A stretch of DNA of 64,000 bases from Lodderomyces elongisporus (lineage: Eukaryota > Ascomycota > Pichiomycetes > Serinales > Debaryomycetaceae), in assembly GCF_030384665.1 (NCBI RefSeq), contig NC_083673.1:2985501-3049500 (forward strand). Reading direction: 5' to 3'. Of this stretch, positions 33,501 to 43,652 are shown piece after piece; within the stretch, counting starts at the first letter, position 1; the number at the start of each line of letters is the position of its first letter. The position numbers were made by a program, and so were the translations under genes. Under the pieces are notes generated by a model. It did not search any database, was not told where the DNA came from, and was given only the letters and a program-made list of their open reading frames with translations.

Positions 33501-36500
33501 AAGAAGAAGAAGAAGAAGAAGAAGAAAAAGAAAAAGAAAGAAGAAAAGAAAGAGAGGAAAAAGACGATGATGAAGAAGATGAACATGCAATGTCGTTGTA
33601 TGCCTCGTTGCATGGTCTGTTTATTAGCAACAAAAACTCGCATCAGATTTCGAATCTTTCTTACACCGATTATAACACGGTGCCTACGTTGGGCGAGTTC
33701 CCAATGATTAGATCATTTTCCAATCGCGAGCTAGAATATAGGCAAGAATTAGACAGTAATCATGATTTGGCCAAATCACTTCTGCCTTTGTCCCCTCAAA
33801 GGCCTTCTTCTACTAACTGGCGTTCAAAAGCCCGTGCCAATGCTTCACTTCAACGGATGCGTTCTAGAAGACAAAATAAAACTGCAAAGAATTTTCTGAA
33901 GTTGACACCTGCAAATATACGCACGATGAGCCTGAACTCACCGTTATCTCATAGTAACTTGGACTCCAAGCATACACCAGAATCATCACCTACAATGAGA
34001 AAGGCGAGTCTTTCGAGACTAACTAGTGCATCCGGAAGCGATGCTAATAAACAGGATATTGTACATAACAACTTGGCGCGTGAGCGAGAAGATAATGAAA
34101 TGATGCCTCTTATCAATCGACAAGTCTCCAGTAGTACTGTGGTGCACCACCACCCTTCTGAAAAAGACTTAGAGAGTAGCCCGGATTATTTTTCATTTGG
34201 CCAAAATCGACTCAATGATGAGCATGATGTTTTTGTCTCGGGCAGCGAGAAGCTGGAAAAACTTGATAATCTGTATGAAGCTACATATGATACTTATTTG
34301 CTAAACTTTTTGAAGCAATCATTAAGTGATGTCGAAGTCGAAACTGATTTTGATGAGTGGGTAACTACTCTCACCAAATTAATGGGTTCAGTTTCAGTGT
34401 TGCAATTAACAGATACTCTTGATGTGCGGCAGTATATCAAAATTAAACGAATATTAGGTGGCAAAATATCAATGTCGTATGTTCTCAAAGGTTTGTTCAT
34501 GACAAAGGATGTTGACTCGAGACAAATGTCTTCGGCACTTGATGACCCACGAATTGCAGTGCTTATGTTCCCTGTTGAATATTTGAAGCAGAGGGAGCAA
34601 TTTATCAGTTTGCGAATAATTCAAGCACAACAGGCTGTATATATAAGCAACCTTGTGTCTAGACTTGTTTCATTGGAGCCCGATATTATAGTAGTTGGAG
34701 ATAGTGTGACTGGATTGGCTGAGAAGATGTTGGAAGAATCAGGGATTACTGTTTTATCCAATGTCAAGCCACAGATAGTTGAGCGGATTTCGAGGTACAC
34801 TGGTGCAGATGTATTTCAATCTGTTAATGACTTATTTTTCAAGAAAGGAAACTTGGGCACATGTAAAAAGTTTGAGGTAAGAAGGTTCCAGTATGGCAAT
34901 AAGGTAAAAACATTTACATTCTTTTCCGGTACAAACATGCTGAGAGGGTTTACTTTTTGTTTGAGAGGAGGTGATAACTTGTGTTTGAGCAAAATCAAGC
35001 TTGTAGCTGAATTGCTCACTGCTCCATACCTTAATGCGCGATTTGAAAAACTGTTCTTTTTGAATTATCGCCTTAACTTTAATGGAGTGGGAAATCGCAA
35101 GAGGTCATTAGCAATATTTGACGTCATTGACGAACTTCAATTGAAGTATAAAGACTCAAACCCTCTGTTACCGCAATTGGGAGATGATATTTTAAACTAT
35201 ATTGAAACATTTCGAGATAGAATAATATCTTCTTCTCCATGTGTTCAATACACTTTACCTGCACCTTTATGTAACCTCATAGAGGCCTATAAAACATATG
35301 CTGCAAAATTTATTAGCAACGATCAAATACAACAACTCGAGTCTTCTACTTTAAAGGATGATGAGGTTTTAATGCAATTTTCCAATGAGAATTCTGACTT
35401 CCTGGATATAGCACTATCAAGCAAAACTGATCAGGATAAAGAAACATTGAGAATCATCAAGTTTGCTAGCAATTGTAGCTTGCAGCTCTTGTTGAATGAA
35501 TATCAATCTAGAAGGCGTATTTGGACAAATTGTTTAAAGTTTCCTATTTACCAGCTAAACCCAGGTCTTCATCGATCAATTCATGTTTTGTTCTCCAGTA
35601 TATCTATCAAATATGCGACGCCATGCTTGGGCCCAAACATTGTTGTTATAGATTATTATACTGAAAATGACAAATGCATCGGGCAATTTCTAGACCAGGC
35701 ATTCCGCGAAAGTGTCCATTTATGTCAAGAATGTGAAGAACCACTTTTAGAACATTACAAAACTTATGTGCATGGAAATATGAAGATCGATCTTATTGTT
35801 GAAAAATTTGATATACGTACTGATGAAAATGGAAATAAAAACTTTCAGGGCAAGGATCAAAGAGTTATGTGGACTTATTGCAGAGAATGCAGCCATAGCA
35901 CCCCAATTATGGCAATGAGTGAAGATACCTATTGCTTATCACTTGGCAAGTTTTTTGAAATGAACTTTTATGGTAAGAATGTGCATTGTGAATGTGAGCA
36001 TGATTACTTTCCCAATTATGTAAAGTGTTTTGGTTATAACGATTTGGTTATTCGATTGGAGTGTTCTAAAGTTGACAACTATGAGATTGTCATTCCAAAA
36101 AAAAGGCTTGAGTTTATTGCTAATACCGATATTAAACTAAAAATGGATTCGTTTAATAGTATAAAAAGCCGAGCAGAATTGTTCTTTGAGTCTATTTTGA
36201 AGCGTTTAACAAGAGTGAAATTGGATACTTTTGTTAAAGATGAAGAGAAGGCTGAGGATGGTACAAAGAAAATTAATGAACTTAAAGCTAAGTTAAGAAA
36301 GGATTCTCAAATGGTATTTGACAAGTTACAAAAACAATTTGCAGACATTGGGGTAACTAATTATCTTGAGCTTAATGGTGTTTACAAAGATCTACAAAAA
36401 TTAGGTGTATCATGGGACAACGAGTTTAATGATTTTGAGCGAAGATATTTACCAAGTGAAAATGAAGTTAACAAGATTACACAATTCCATTTAAGAAAGT

Positions 36501-39010
36501 ATCTTTTGGATAGGTATAATAATGACAAAGATAAAGATCTTGATGAGGTGCAAAAGTCGAGCGATGAAAAGAATGGTTCAGTACGTGAAGAACATGAAGA
36601 CGATGAACTGAAGAAAACAAACGAAAAAAGCACTAATGAAAATGATTTCAATGCAAGTGTTGACCAGCGCCCAACAATTCCAACGTCTTATAGTTTATCT
36701 GCACCACAAATTGCAACGAAATCAGCAGCAGCTTCAAAAACGCGGGGAGTAGAAAGCGGTACTCTAAACCCAATACCAGAATTTGTTCCTCGCAAGCCAA
36801 GAGAGTTGTCTGATAGTAGAAGGTTTTCGGACCCGAACCTTGAGTTCAAGATGTTTCCGCAAAACTCCTCGTTGTATGAGCAAAGTTCAAACATTTCGGA
36901 GCGAATTAGCAAATGGGAACAAACCGCCAATGACACAAAAAATACAAATAGCAATGAAAATTTTCATCAAAATGGTCCAAACCTTGGCAATGTGAGGTCT
37001 GAATCTGATACAAATGTGTTGGCACATAGAGGTTCAGATAGTTCATTGCGGTCGGTTACAAATGTGATTCCGTCACAAAACAAAGTCACTCATTTGGCCA
37101 ACTTTTTTGACAAGATGTACTACGATCAAATCTCTCAAGAGTTTTCGAAACAGAGGGAGATTGAAATGAAAAAACGAAATAGGATACGTGCACAACCTAT
37201 TTACGACAGTAAACCCATTGTTGAAATTTATAACAAGATTGAAGATGTGGTGGGAGGCACAAATGAGCTGGATTTACAGAAGGAGAAAGAAAAACAAAAA
37301 GAAAAAGAAAAAAAGGAAAAGGATAAAGAGAAAGAGAAGGAGAAGGAGAAGGAGAAAGCGAAAGCGAAAGAGACAAGCAAGTCTCGCAATCAGCGAGATG
37401 GTGATGATAATCAGCGCGAGTCGATTGCTAAGGCAGAGGAGAAACTCGACACAATGAAGCAAGCTGAAACTCCCGAGAAGCAATCGTTGTTGAAATCCTT
37501 AACAAATTTCTGGGCTGATCGTTCTGCAACATTGTGGGATCCATTAGCTTACCCATTAGAAAGTCACGAGCATACATTTGCAGATAGTGATGTAGTTGTG
37601 AGAGAAGACGAACCAAGTTCTTTGGTTGCCTTTTGCTTAAGCTCAAGTGATTATAGACAGAAAATGAAGATTTCATTTGAAGACCAGAAACCGGGCTCAA
37701 CAAATAGTGTTAATGCGCTGAGTCATGAGTTGAACCTAAAGAAACTGATGAACTTTGACAGAGCTAAAGCAGACAACATGAGCCAGAGCCAGAGCCAGAG
37801 CCAGAACCAGAACCAGAACCTGAACTTGAACCAGAACAAAAAGCAGAATCAAAAACTGCGTAATGAGGCGGCTGTTGTCGATGTTTCATCCGAGCTTAAA
37901 GCACAAAAATTGAGTCAGATTAACGAAGAGTTGATTGACCAGTCCAATGCTAGGTCTTTAGACAACAATGGCAAGCTGGAAGTGCCTACGAACCAAGTGA
38001 TGAAAGATTTCAAATTTGGTTTCAATAGCAATACGGAAAAGAAGAGTTTGCAGTTTGCCAAGTTGGAGAAAAAGTTTAAGCAAAGAGGTACCCCAATGAC
38101 TAGCCAAGATACGCAGTTGGAGACTATACTCAATCAGAAGAGGTCGAACCATTTGAAGTATCAGTTGATTGATGGTAATACGAACTTATCGTGCAAGATT
38201 TTCTACTGTGAGCAGTTCCAGGCATTGCGCAAGGCGTATGGGGTTGATGAGACGTTTATTCAGAGTTTGAGTCGATGTGTTAAATGGCAATCTAGTGGTG
38301 GTAAGAGTGGTTCGAGTTTTTTAAAGACCTTGGATAATCGGTATATTTTGAAGGAGTTGAGCAAGTCGGAGTTGGAGTCGTTTGTTTCAATTGCGCCTTT
38401 TTATTTTAGGTACATTGGTCAATCCATGTTTAATACTTTGACTACTGCAATTGCCAAGATCTTTGGGTTTTATCAAGTTGAGATCAAGAACAATGCAACG
38501 GGAAAGTTGTTCAAGATGGATTTTTTGATTATGGAGAATTTGTTCTACAATCATAATACAACGAGGATATTTGACCTTAAGGGGTCGATGAGGAATAGAC
38601 ATGTGCAACAGACTGGGAAGGAGAATGAGGTTTTGCTTGATGAGAATATGATTGAGTATATTTACGAGTCGCCGGTGTTTGTTCGGGAGCAGCTGAAGAA
38701 GCTTCTTCGGGGGTGTTTGTTTAATGATACCAGTTTTTTGTCGGCTATGGATGTGATGGATTATAGTTTGGTTATTGGAATAGATGATGTTTCAAAAAAG
38801 TTGTATATTGGAATTATTGATTGGTTAAGGACATTCACTTGGGACAAAAAGGTTGAAAATTGGGTCAAGGGTAACAATTTGATTGGTGGTGGTAAGCGGG
38901 GCAAGGATCCAACCATTGTAACTCCCAAGCAGTATCGAACTAGATTTAGAGAAGCTATGGAGAGATATATACTAGAAGTCCCCGATATCTGGTATGAAGG
39001 AAGTAAGTAA
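30548..39010 (+). CDS. FAB1: PI3P 5-kinase Fab1 (PIKfyve)
   Basis: Makes PI(3,5)P2 from PI3P on vacuole and endosome membranes; it controls vacuole size, retrograde traffic and osmotic response. Domains in order: a long Ser-rich disordered N-terminus; a FYVE zinc finger (about residues 600-680, core RKHHCRFCG near 622); a Glu/Lys repeat (about 985-1010); a CCT/TCP-1-like domain (about 1335-1430, IIVVGDSVTGLAEKMLEESGI); the Fab1-specific Cys/His region with CSHSTPIM and CEHDYFP; a coiled-coil/charged region; and a C-terminal PIP kinase (about 2535-2818) with IFDLKGSMRNR (D2676) and MDYSLVIG (M2737). At 2820 residues it is about 540 longer than yeast Fab1, the difference being low-complexity inserts. 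A short uORF overlaps its ATG. Confidence 0.95.
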   Translation: MTTPPRSSTQTLDFSSIRLHRKLSHSNNSDDEHEEQHIGNSTGGSTGTSTNITRSDDFISFPTLADPEVFTDRGVSGIISKTLRKVTMNASKLVENYSSNFESPKSARSNGLENSPSTPKALGLGLGMGATHPIDTVDATSINFDKLLLPHQYQQNRDHLKNPIKSGSILHGKSSVPNLQGVSSRSEHKLNKKLTGKIGNSQNDTMSNRGHDHGYGSLLQTSRDQMKQPDFLLAQQSLRPTVGISTTPNFKHELVDNEAMVKNTKLEGLLKDNPSAMPSKDTNAINESLREMSHRIHTLPSDISKIRKTQPPLSKVTSDNKSLRLSAAHFPTSLYINSSATSSVVNVNASATVEFSERPGETNAAKTKASKGEKALSDVRLREKQLRAKASTLFTNLPNDIEISDDSASDSDTIESHKDDENSKTDSASYENYQRHLNTHRHFNNKNNTNNNQHSSHHQLLLGNLSSSRNTSQDTSRKASVNSVKTQYEPGLGFAATVGKSSPIKGEILGKATFTTKMGNSPTITSFQALQSKDHRAIKRKSGNFSTQILDNAKSLINQNIGAVASSASSIVARRKKKKKKKPRKISENPLKNGGIPKKYWMNDAYVTDCLNCFKPFTAFRRKHHCRFCGQIFCSDCMLFVSYNQHKDERRNLDKKPTYNDKLRVCKPCYSDVIIYLSDDSSSSSSSASSSILNEERAEIGMDGSDYAIDEVQSLEKRGNELLVPNHPLARIRSLSTSTHKEGPSLLHENQRSQYDDSMKNTDSLSACNSDSPSSHSNSQRIYPDDSIKSNLKQAPRMAIPTTRAGESVEIPIVRSSLSNMSIPRYGSSLKIETLSSNNPLQHSHLNHFNSTLKHHTNIHFQRQLHDLTDSPSSSKAWTTHASKSIIPDVPFSQSYENPSSFIRAPVSRKPSLKLRLRLELQNCSSNLYDKTVECNSDDNESTTSESSEDVDQTRSRIHLNRHHSNHLSRTYSTGEAGAEAGAEEEEEEEEEEKEKERRKEREEKDDDEEDEHAMSLYASLHGLFISNKNSHQISNLSYTDYNTVPTLGEFPMIRSFSNRELEYRQELDSNHDLAKSLLPLSPQRPSSTNWRSKARANASLQRMRSRRQNKTAKNFLKLTPANIRTMSLNSPLSHSNLDSKHTPESSPTMRKASLSRLTSASGSDANKQDIVHNNLAREREDNEMMPLINRQVSSSTVVHHHPSEKDLESSPDYFSFGQNRLNDEHDVFVSGSEKLEKLDNLYEATYDTYLLNFLKQSLSDVEVETDFDEWVTTLTKLMGSVSVLQLTDTLDVRQYIKIKRILGGKISMSYVLKGLFMTKDVDSRQMSSALDDPRIAVLMFPVEYLKQREQFISLRIIQAQQAVYISNLVSRLVSLEPDIIVVGDSVTGLAEKMLEESGITVLSNVKPQIVERISRYTGADVFQSVNDLFFKKGNLGTCKKFEVRRFQYGNKVKTFTFFSGTNMLRGFTFCLRGGDNLCLSKIKLVAELLTAPYLNARFEKLFFLNYRLNFNGVGNRKRSLAIFDVIDELQLKYKDSNPLLPQLGDDILNYIETFRDRIISSSPCVQYTLPAPLCNLIEAYKTYAAKFISNDQIQQLESSTLKDDEVLMQFSNENSDFLDIALSSKTDQDKETLRIIKFASNCSLQLLLNEYQSRRRIWTNCLKFPIYQLNPGLHRSIHVLFSSISIKYATPCLGPNIVVIDYYTENDKCIGQFLDQAFRESVHLCQECEEPLLEHYKTYVHGNMKIDLIVEKFDIRTDENGNKNFQGKDQRVMWTYCRECSHSTPIMAMSEDTYCLSLGKFFEMNFYGKNVHCECEHDYFPNYVKCFGYNDLVIRLECSKVDNYEIVIPKKRLEFIANTDIKLKMDSFNSIKSRAELFFESILKRLTRVKLDTFVKDEEKAEDGTKKINELKAKLRKDSQMVFDKLQKQFADIGVTNYLELNGVYKDLQKLGVSWDNEFNDFERRYLPSENEVNKITQFHLRKYLLDRYNNDKDKDLDEVQKSSDEKNGSVREEHEDDELKKTNEKSTNENDFNASVDQRPTIPTSYSLSAPQIATKSAAASKTRGVESGTLNPIPEFVPRKPRELSDSRRFSDPNLEFKMFPQNSSLYEQSSNISERISKWEQTANDTKNTNSNENFHQNGPNLGNVRSESDTNVLAHRGSDSSLRSVTNVIPSQNKVTHLANFFDKMYYDQISQEFSKQREIEMKKRNRIRAQPIYDSKPIVEIYNKIEDVVGGTNELDLQKEKEKQKEKEKKEKDKEKEKEKEKEKAKAKETSKSRNQRDGDDNQRESIAKAEEKLDTMKQAETPEKQSLLKSLTNFWADRSATLWDPLAYPLESHEHTFADSDVVVREDEPSSLVAFCLSSSDYRQKMKISFEDQKPGSTNSVNALSHELNLKKLMNFDRAKADNMSQSQSQSQNQNQNLNLNQNKKQNQKLRNEAAVVDVSSELKAQKLSQINEELIDQSNARSLDNNGKLEVPTNQVMKDFKFGFNSNTEKKSLQFAKLEKKFKQRGTPMTSQDTQLETILNQKRSNHLKYQLIDGNTNLSCKIFYCEQFQALRKAYGVDETFIQSLSRCVKWQSSGGKSGSSFLKTLDNRYILKELSKSELESFVSIAPFYFRYIGQSMFNTLTTAIAKIFGFYQVEIKNNATGKLFKMDFLIMENLFYNHNTTRIFDLKGSMRNRHVQQTGKENEVLLDENMIEYIYESPVFVREQLKKLLRGCLFNDTSFLSAMDVMDYSLVIGIDDVSKKLYIGIIDWLRTFTWDKKVENWVKGNNLIGGGKRGKDPTIVTPKQYRTRFREAMERYILEVPDIWYEGSK
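33495..33560 (+). repeat. Poly-Glu coding tract of FAB1
   Basis: A GAA/AAA/AGA purine run encodes Glu then Lys/Arg/Glu, in the linker before the chaperonin-like domain. Confidence 0.85.
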
Positions 39011-39044
39011 GGTAAAGTGAAGTAAAGTGTTTTGCACCTGTATC

Positions 39045-39080
<36 letters not shown>

Positions 39081-40346
39081 TATCTAATATAGAGCTAAAA
39101 GTGTTCCGTTGGAATCAATAAAGTTTACCAAAAACAAAATCAAAAAGGAAATAGATGATTTTTGCAAAGAATTGGTGTTAGGCGCATGTCTCGCTGCAGA
39201 GTTGCTTAATGTGCAAACTTGACAGCAAACACGAAAAAGTATACGCGATAAGGGACGGATCAAGGCAGTAATGGTGCTAAGGCAACAATCATAAGAAAAT
39301 GCTAGATGGTAGATGGAAAATGAAGAAAGAAAAGAAAATGAAAAGAAAATGAAAAGAAAATGAAATGAAAAAATGAAAAAACACAGAGTCTGTGCCGTAC
39401 GACCAGCGTGCTCTCCTTATTGTGTATCGATTTATTTCGTGTGTAAGTTTTGGATTAAGCTTTATATGACTATATCACCATTAAAAGACTGCGTATATAA
39501 GTTTTTCGACACTATTATTAAGCATGTCAATTGCCTGGAATGACAGTGTCAAGGTAACAGACTAGGTTGAAAGAATAGGTAAAAGAAAGGGGGAAAAAAA
39601 AGGAAGGATTTGAAAAAGAAAGCAGAGAACAAATGTACAAAACTGTGGTTTCCATGTCTCAACCATATAGTATTAAGAAACATTTTCGCCTTTCCCTTCT
39701 TCTTCTTCCCCTATTTTTATTTATTTTTAATTATTTTAATTATTTTAATTATTTTTTTTGAGAAGGGCATTTTCGTAGCTGAATTTGATTTTGTGTAAGT
39801 TATTTGACCTCTTATCCTTCTCTGTGTGTGTGTGTGTAACTTGAGCCTTGTTATTGTCAAATTGCACGACTTTCTTTCTTTCTCTTATCCTTACTGTGTG
39901 TGTGTGTAATCTATATATACACATATATACATATATACATATATCCACACACATCCTTAACGAGTTTTATCTATGGTCCACAATTAAAATTTTGGCACAG
40001 CCTTGAAAAATAAATAAATAAATAATAAAATAATATAAATAATAAATAATAAAATAAGGGAACTAGAACACGCAGAAAAGCAAAGTAAAGGACCGTAGTG
40101 TTTCAAAGCAAATTGTTATGTTGACTACTCCCTTTCTACTCTTAAAGTTGTTTCTTCTAGAATATGATTTTCTTTCTTGTTATTTTCCTTTATTCTTTAG
40201 TCTATAGCGATATATCAAAAGAATAGTACATTGGAAGAAAAAAGAAGAAGAAAAAGAAGAAAAAGAAAACAAAGGTCAAAGTCAAAGTCTAAGTCTAAGT
40301 TAAAGATGAAGATAACTACTGAATACAAAAATGCACAGCTTTCGTC

Positions 40347-40360
40347 GGGGGGGGGGGGGG
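40347..40360. repeat. 14-bp poly-G tract
   Basis: Fourteen consecutive G about 930 bp upstream of RIM9, the same length as the tract in the ARO3 intron. Confidence 0.9.
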
Positions 40361-40880
40361 TGTTATCAACAAATACGGCAGAATCGTGTTACTTTTTTTG
40401 TGCGAGCGTGTTTTTTTTTTTTTTTCTCAATTTTGTGTTTTGCTTTGTTGTGTTTTGTTTTGCTTTGTTTTGCATTATCTAAAATCAGCCGTACAAGTTG
40501 CTCTTTATATATTTATTGTTTGTACGCTACCACGCTACCACGCCACTACGTTGCCTCGCCTTCCCTTTTTTGTTTTTTTGTTTTTCCTAACCTTTTAACT
40601 ACGCGTGGCACAATATATCCTCAAAAGCAAAAGATTATAATAATAATAATAATAATAGCACTAGAAACAGTTGAACAAACATTTGAAAACAGTGGAGCTA
40701 ATTGGAAATCCCACAATTTTTTTTTCTTTTTCCATTGCTGATTCCACCTTTCCCCCTCCCCTACCATAAAAAAAACAAACAACATATATACAAAAAAGTT
40801 ACAACATCAAAGAGATATTTACTTACATCCAGAGTAACACCCATCGGTTGATTCCACTTTTGCAATAATCAACTTTACTG

Positions 40881-40950
40881 TCACTCTCACTCACTCACTT
40901 ACTCACTTACTCACTCACTCACTTACTCACTCACTCACTTACTCACTCAC
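40881..40950. repeat. TCAC/TTAC tetranucleotide array
   Basis: About 17 tetramers alternating ACTC and ACTT, roughly 340-410 bp upstream of RIM9. Confidence 0.85.
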
Positions 40951-41287
40951 TGTCACACGTATCAACTTATATACATATATGTATAAATCACAAATACAAA
41001 CTCAATACTCCCAACTAACAACACAATCGCAAATATACTGCATATCTTGATTGCACTAATCTATTACTTCAAAATCTCTACTTGTTTTAATTTCTTCTCA
41101 AAAAGCATATATATTAACAAAAGAAAGAACAAACAAACAAACAAGAGTTTGGAAAGACGAAACATAATTATCAATCAACCTCTATTCACAGATTGCTTAC
41201 TATTTAATTCAACGCTAAGACCTCAAGACTCCGAGACCCAAGAATTCAAGACCCCAAGACCCCAAGAATTTTCATCACACAGCACAA

Positions 41288-43213
41288 ATGGGTTTCCGGC
41301 TAAGCTTCAACACTATATCTTTTGTTTTGATACTAGTATCGTTTGTCTTTTTGCTTTTAGCCACCATCAGCTCCCCAGTGGTTACAACTTTCAACTTGGG
41401 CAAGACAGCTACCTACTCCTACGGCTTGTTTGGATACTGCTTGGAAAACAACTCAAAATGCTCTTCTGCGACATACCCCATTGACTTGGCTTCAGTAGAC
41501 GACTCTTCAACCAATTGGGTCATGAGCTCATCAACTAGAAACACATTGGCCAAAATCTTTATTGTTACTCCCATTGCCTTGGGCTTCAACTTTATCACCT
41601 TAATAATCATTGCGATCTCCCACTTTATAGGAAGAAAAGCCATCTTGTTTGCCATCGTTATCAACGTTATATCATTGATATTGACAATAATTAGCTGCAT
41701 TGTGACTATATTGGCATTCTATCCAAACTTGGCATGGACAGGCTGGATCTTGATTGGCTCTGCTGCAGCAAATATTGTATCCCTTGTATTCTTAATTGTC
41801 ACATTAACCGTCATTGGCGACAATGACTCTACAGACGATGACAATTCAGATGCTGACGATAGTGGCTTGGGCTTTGGTAGATTAAACAATTATGACAAGT
41901 TGGATGACAAATTCAACCATATCCAAACCTCAACATTCAAAAGTCCAAATAGCACAAGCTCCATCGATAATGAATACGCTTACAAACCATTTGGTACAAC
42001 CAATACAAATAATAATGCTGCATTTAACCCAATTAACACAAACACAAACACAAACACAAACACAAACACAAACACAAACACCAACAAAAATTTGGTAAAC
42101 AACTCTCAAACAACCAACGCTGCTGCAACATCACAACAATCAGGTTACGCAAGCAACACTTATGGAAGAGCCAACCTATCTGGCCCTGCAGCCATTGCTG
42201 CAGCCTCAGCCTCAGCCTCAGCCGCCTCTTTGGCCCAAAGAAATGCAAATGGCTCCTTTGGTGAGAGTAACTCGTCTGCATACTTTATGCAACCTCAAAC
42301 TGTAAATGATTTCACCATGCAAAGACAACATGGAACTACTTCTGCCACTACTGGTTCACTAGTGGGAAGTAATGTTGCCTCCTCCGTCTATGGCAAACCA
42401 AATGACAATATTCCTGCTCCATACCCCATAACCACACCATTACCAAACAACAGTGATAATACACCAAATGCATTCTCAAGAAGTGTATTTGAACATCACC
42501 CCCAGGTCGAGGGCCATAAACCATTTACTGAATTGGATGATGATAATGACAACGATAACGATGATGAAGACGATCTTGGTGGTAGAAATATCATTGTTAG
42601 GACCAACAATGACTCTGATGAAGATTCCGATTTCACTAGCGTCTCACAAAGAGCACCAAACCCGCAATATAATGGCTACAACTCTGGATACGTCCAAGGA
42701 GGCTATTACCCACAACAACAGCAGCAGCAGCAGCAACCTACTGCACAATACTCACATGTTCAACAATATCAGCCAATTAGGCAACAAACTTTGGGTCAAC
42801 CTCCAATAGTCACTCCAGGACACCAAAACCACCTCTACTACCAACAACAGCAACAACAGCAACATTCTTCCTTTAACACCAACATGAATCACACTAGTGG
42901 TAATGGTTACTTTGCACAAAGCCAATTGCCCCCATCAGCATCTTCGTCAAACAATTTCAATAAAATCCCGCCATCTCATGCAGCTCAGCAAAGACCAACC
43001 ATTTCGGATAATGTCTTGAGTAATAACCCGGATTTTGCATTTAGCAGAGGTGGGGTACTGCAACAAAAGAGAAGAGTACAACCCGGATTTGTTCCTGTTG
43101 CATCGAGGTATAAAGGTAATAACAGCACCAACCAAGCAAGTGCGATGATGGGAAGAGGCGGAGGGGCCGATGCGCCGCAAGTTAGAAGTGGACCATATGG
43201 TATTACCAGGTAA
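41288..43213 (+). CDS. RIM9: Rim9/PalI, plasma-membrane pH-sensing pathway protein
   Basis: A SUR7/PalI-family tetraspan protein needed with Rim21/Dfg16 for alkaline signalling to Rim101. Membrane segment 1 is at about residues 5-27. An external loop carries the family pattern YGLFGYCLENNSKC with two Cys. Three further segments fall at about residues 88-110, 116-138 and 148-172. The cytoplasmic tail is about 460 residues, Asn/Thr/Gln/Ser-rich, with an acidic patch (LDDDNDNDNDDEDD), an (NT)n repeat at about 250-266 and poly-Q tracts. It ends with a conserved-looking basic region RRVQPGFVPVASRYKG. Yeast Rim9 is only about 240 residues; filamentous-fungal PalI and Candida Rim9 have long tails, so this is the PalI type. 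It converges with TLG2. Confidence 0.88.
   Translation: MGFRLSFNTISFVLILVSFVFLLLATISSPVVTTFNLGKTATYSYGLFGYCLENNSKCSSATYPIDLASVDDSSTNWVMSSSTRNTLAKIFIVTPIALGFNFITLIIIAISHFIGRKAILFAIVINVISLILTIISCIVTILAFYPNLAWTGWILIGSAAANIVSLVFLIVTLTVIGDNDSTDDDNSDADDSGLGFGRLNNYDKLDDKFNHIQTSTFKSPNSTSSIDNEYAYKPFGTTNTNNNAAFNPINTNTNTNTNTNTNTNTNKNLVNNSQTTNAAATSQQSGYASNTYGRANLSGPAAIAAASASASAASLAQRNANGSFGESNSSAYFMQPQTVNDFTMQRQHGTTSATTGSLVGSNVASSVYGKPNDNIPAPYPITTPLPNNSDNTPNAFSRSVFEHHPQVEGHKPFTELDDDNDNDNDDEDDLGGRNIIVRTNNDSDEDSDFTSVSQRAPNPQYNGYNSGYVQGGYYPQQQQQQQQPTAQYSHVQQYQPIRQQTLGQPPIVTPGHQNHLYYQQQQQQQHSSFNTNMNHTSGNGYFAQSQLPPSASSSNNFNKIPPSHAAQQRPTISDNVLSNNPDFAFSRGGVLQQKRRVQPGFVPVASRYKGNNSTNQASAMMGRGGGADAPQVRSGPYGITR
42036..42083 (+). 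repeat. AACACA hexamer array coding for Asn-Thr repeats
   Basis: Eight tandem hexamers in frame in the RIM9 tail encode alternating Asn and Thr. Being a multiple of three, length changes keep the frame. Confidence 0.85.
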
Positions 43214-43652
43214 GAACTATACAAATTCATATGTGAATGAGTATTGAAAAAAAAAAACGAAAAAAATCAAAAAAGAAATCAAAAAAATGGATTGAAATAA
43301 TGGAAAAATACAGAAATGTAGCGAAGAGTATCAGTAAACACTATTTAAATCCATTCAGGCTATGACAATTGATTTTTTTTTTTTTTTATCTTTCAAAAAC
43401 TTCTTTGATTCTTCCGTGGATGTGCTAGTTAAGTACTCAATTTTAGTTTCTTGTTTTTTTGTTTCAATTTTATTTTTATAGATTTAAATATTTTATTTTG
43501 AATAAAAGTGTAAATATACACACAACTATATATATATATCACTTTTATTGACCCTTGATAAGGTTTAAAATAGGCAAAAAAATAAAAAAATAAAAAAAAG
43601 AGGAAAAAAAAATTCATGCGATTTGATTAATTTGTCATGAATCAGTACATAC
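43214..43652. other. Convergent 3' spacer RIM9 / TLG2
   Basis: A-rich and T-rich downstream sequence with TA repeats near 43526-43540 and poly-A tracts. No gene is seen. Confidence 0.5.

Larger units (their letters stand above)
39011..41287. promoter_or_regulatory. RIM9 upstream region and FAB1 3' flank
   Basis: A 2.28 kb spacer. It holds TA runs (39046-39070), GAAAAGAAAAT repeats (39325-39370), TG/CA runs (39825-39960), AATAA repeats (40006-40056), a 14-G tract (40347-40360), a TCAC/TTAC tetramer array (40881-40950), and two CCAAGAA motifs close to the RIM9 ATG. Frames of up to 136 codons in it are repeat artefacts. No RNA gene is seen. Confidence 0.55.

Noticed and set aside
40331..40741. 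136-codon frame in the RIM9 upstream region
   Set aside because: Composition follows poly-G, poly-T and TTTTG repeats; no coding signature.
41047..41484. 145-codon frame overlapping the RIM9 start
   Set aside because: TTG start, out of frame with RIM9, which has clear membrane segments in its own frame.
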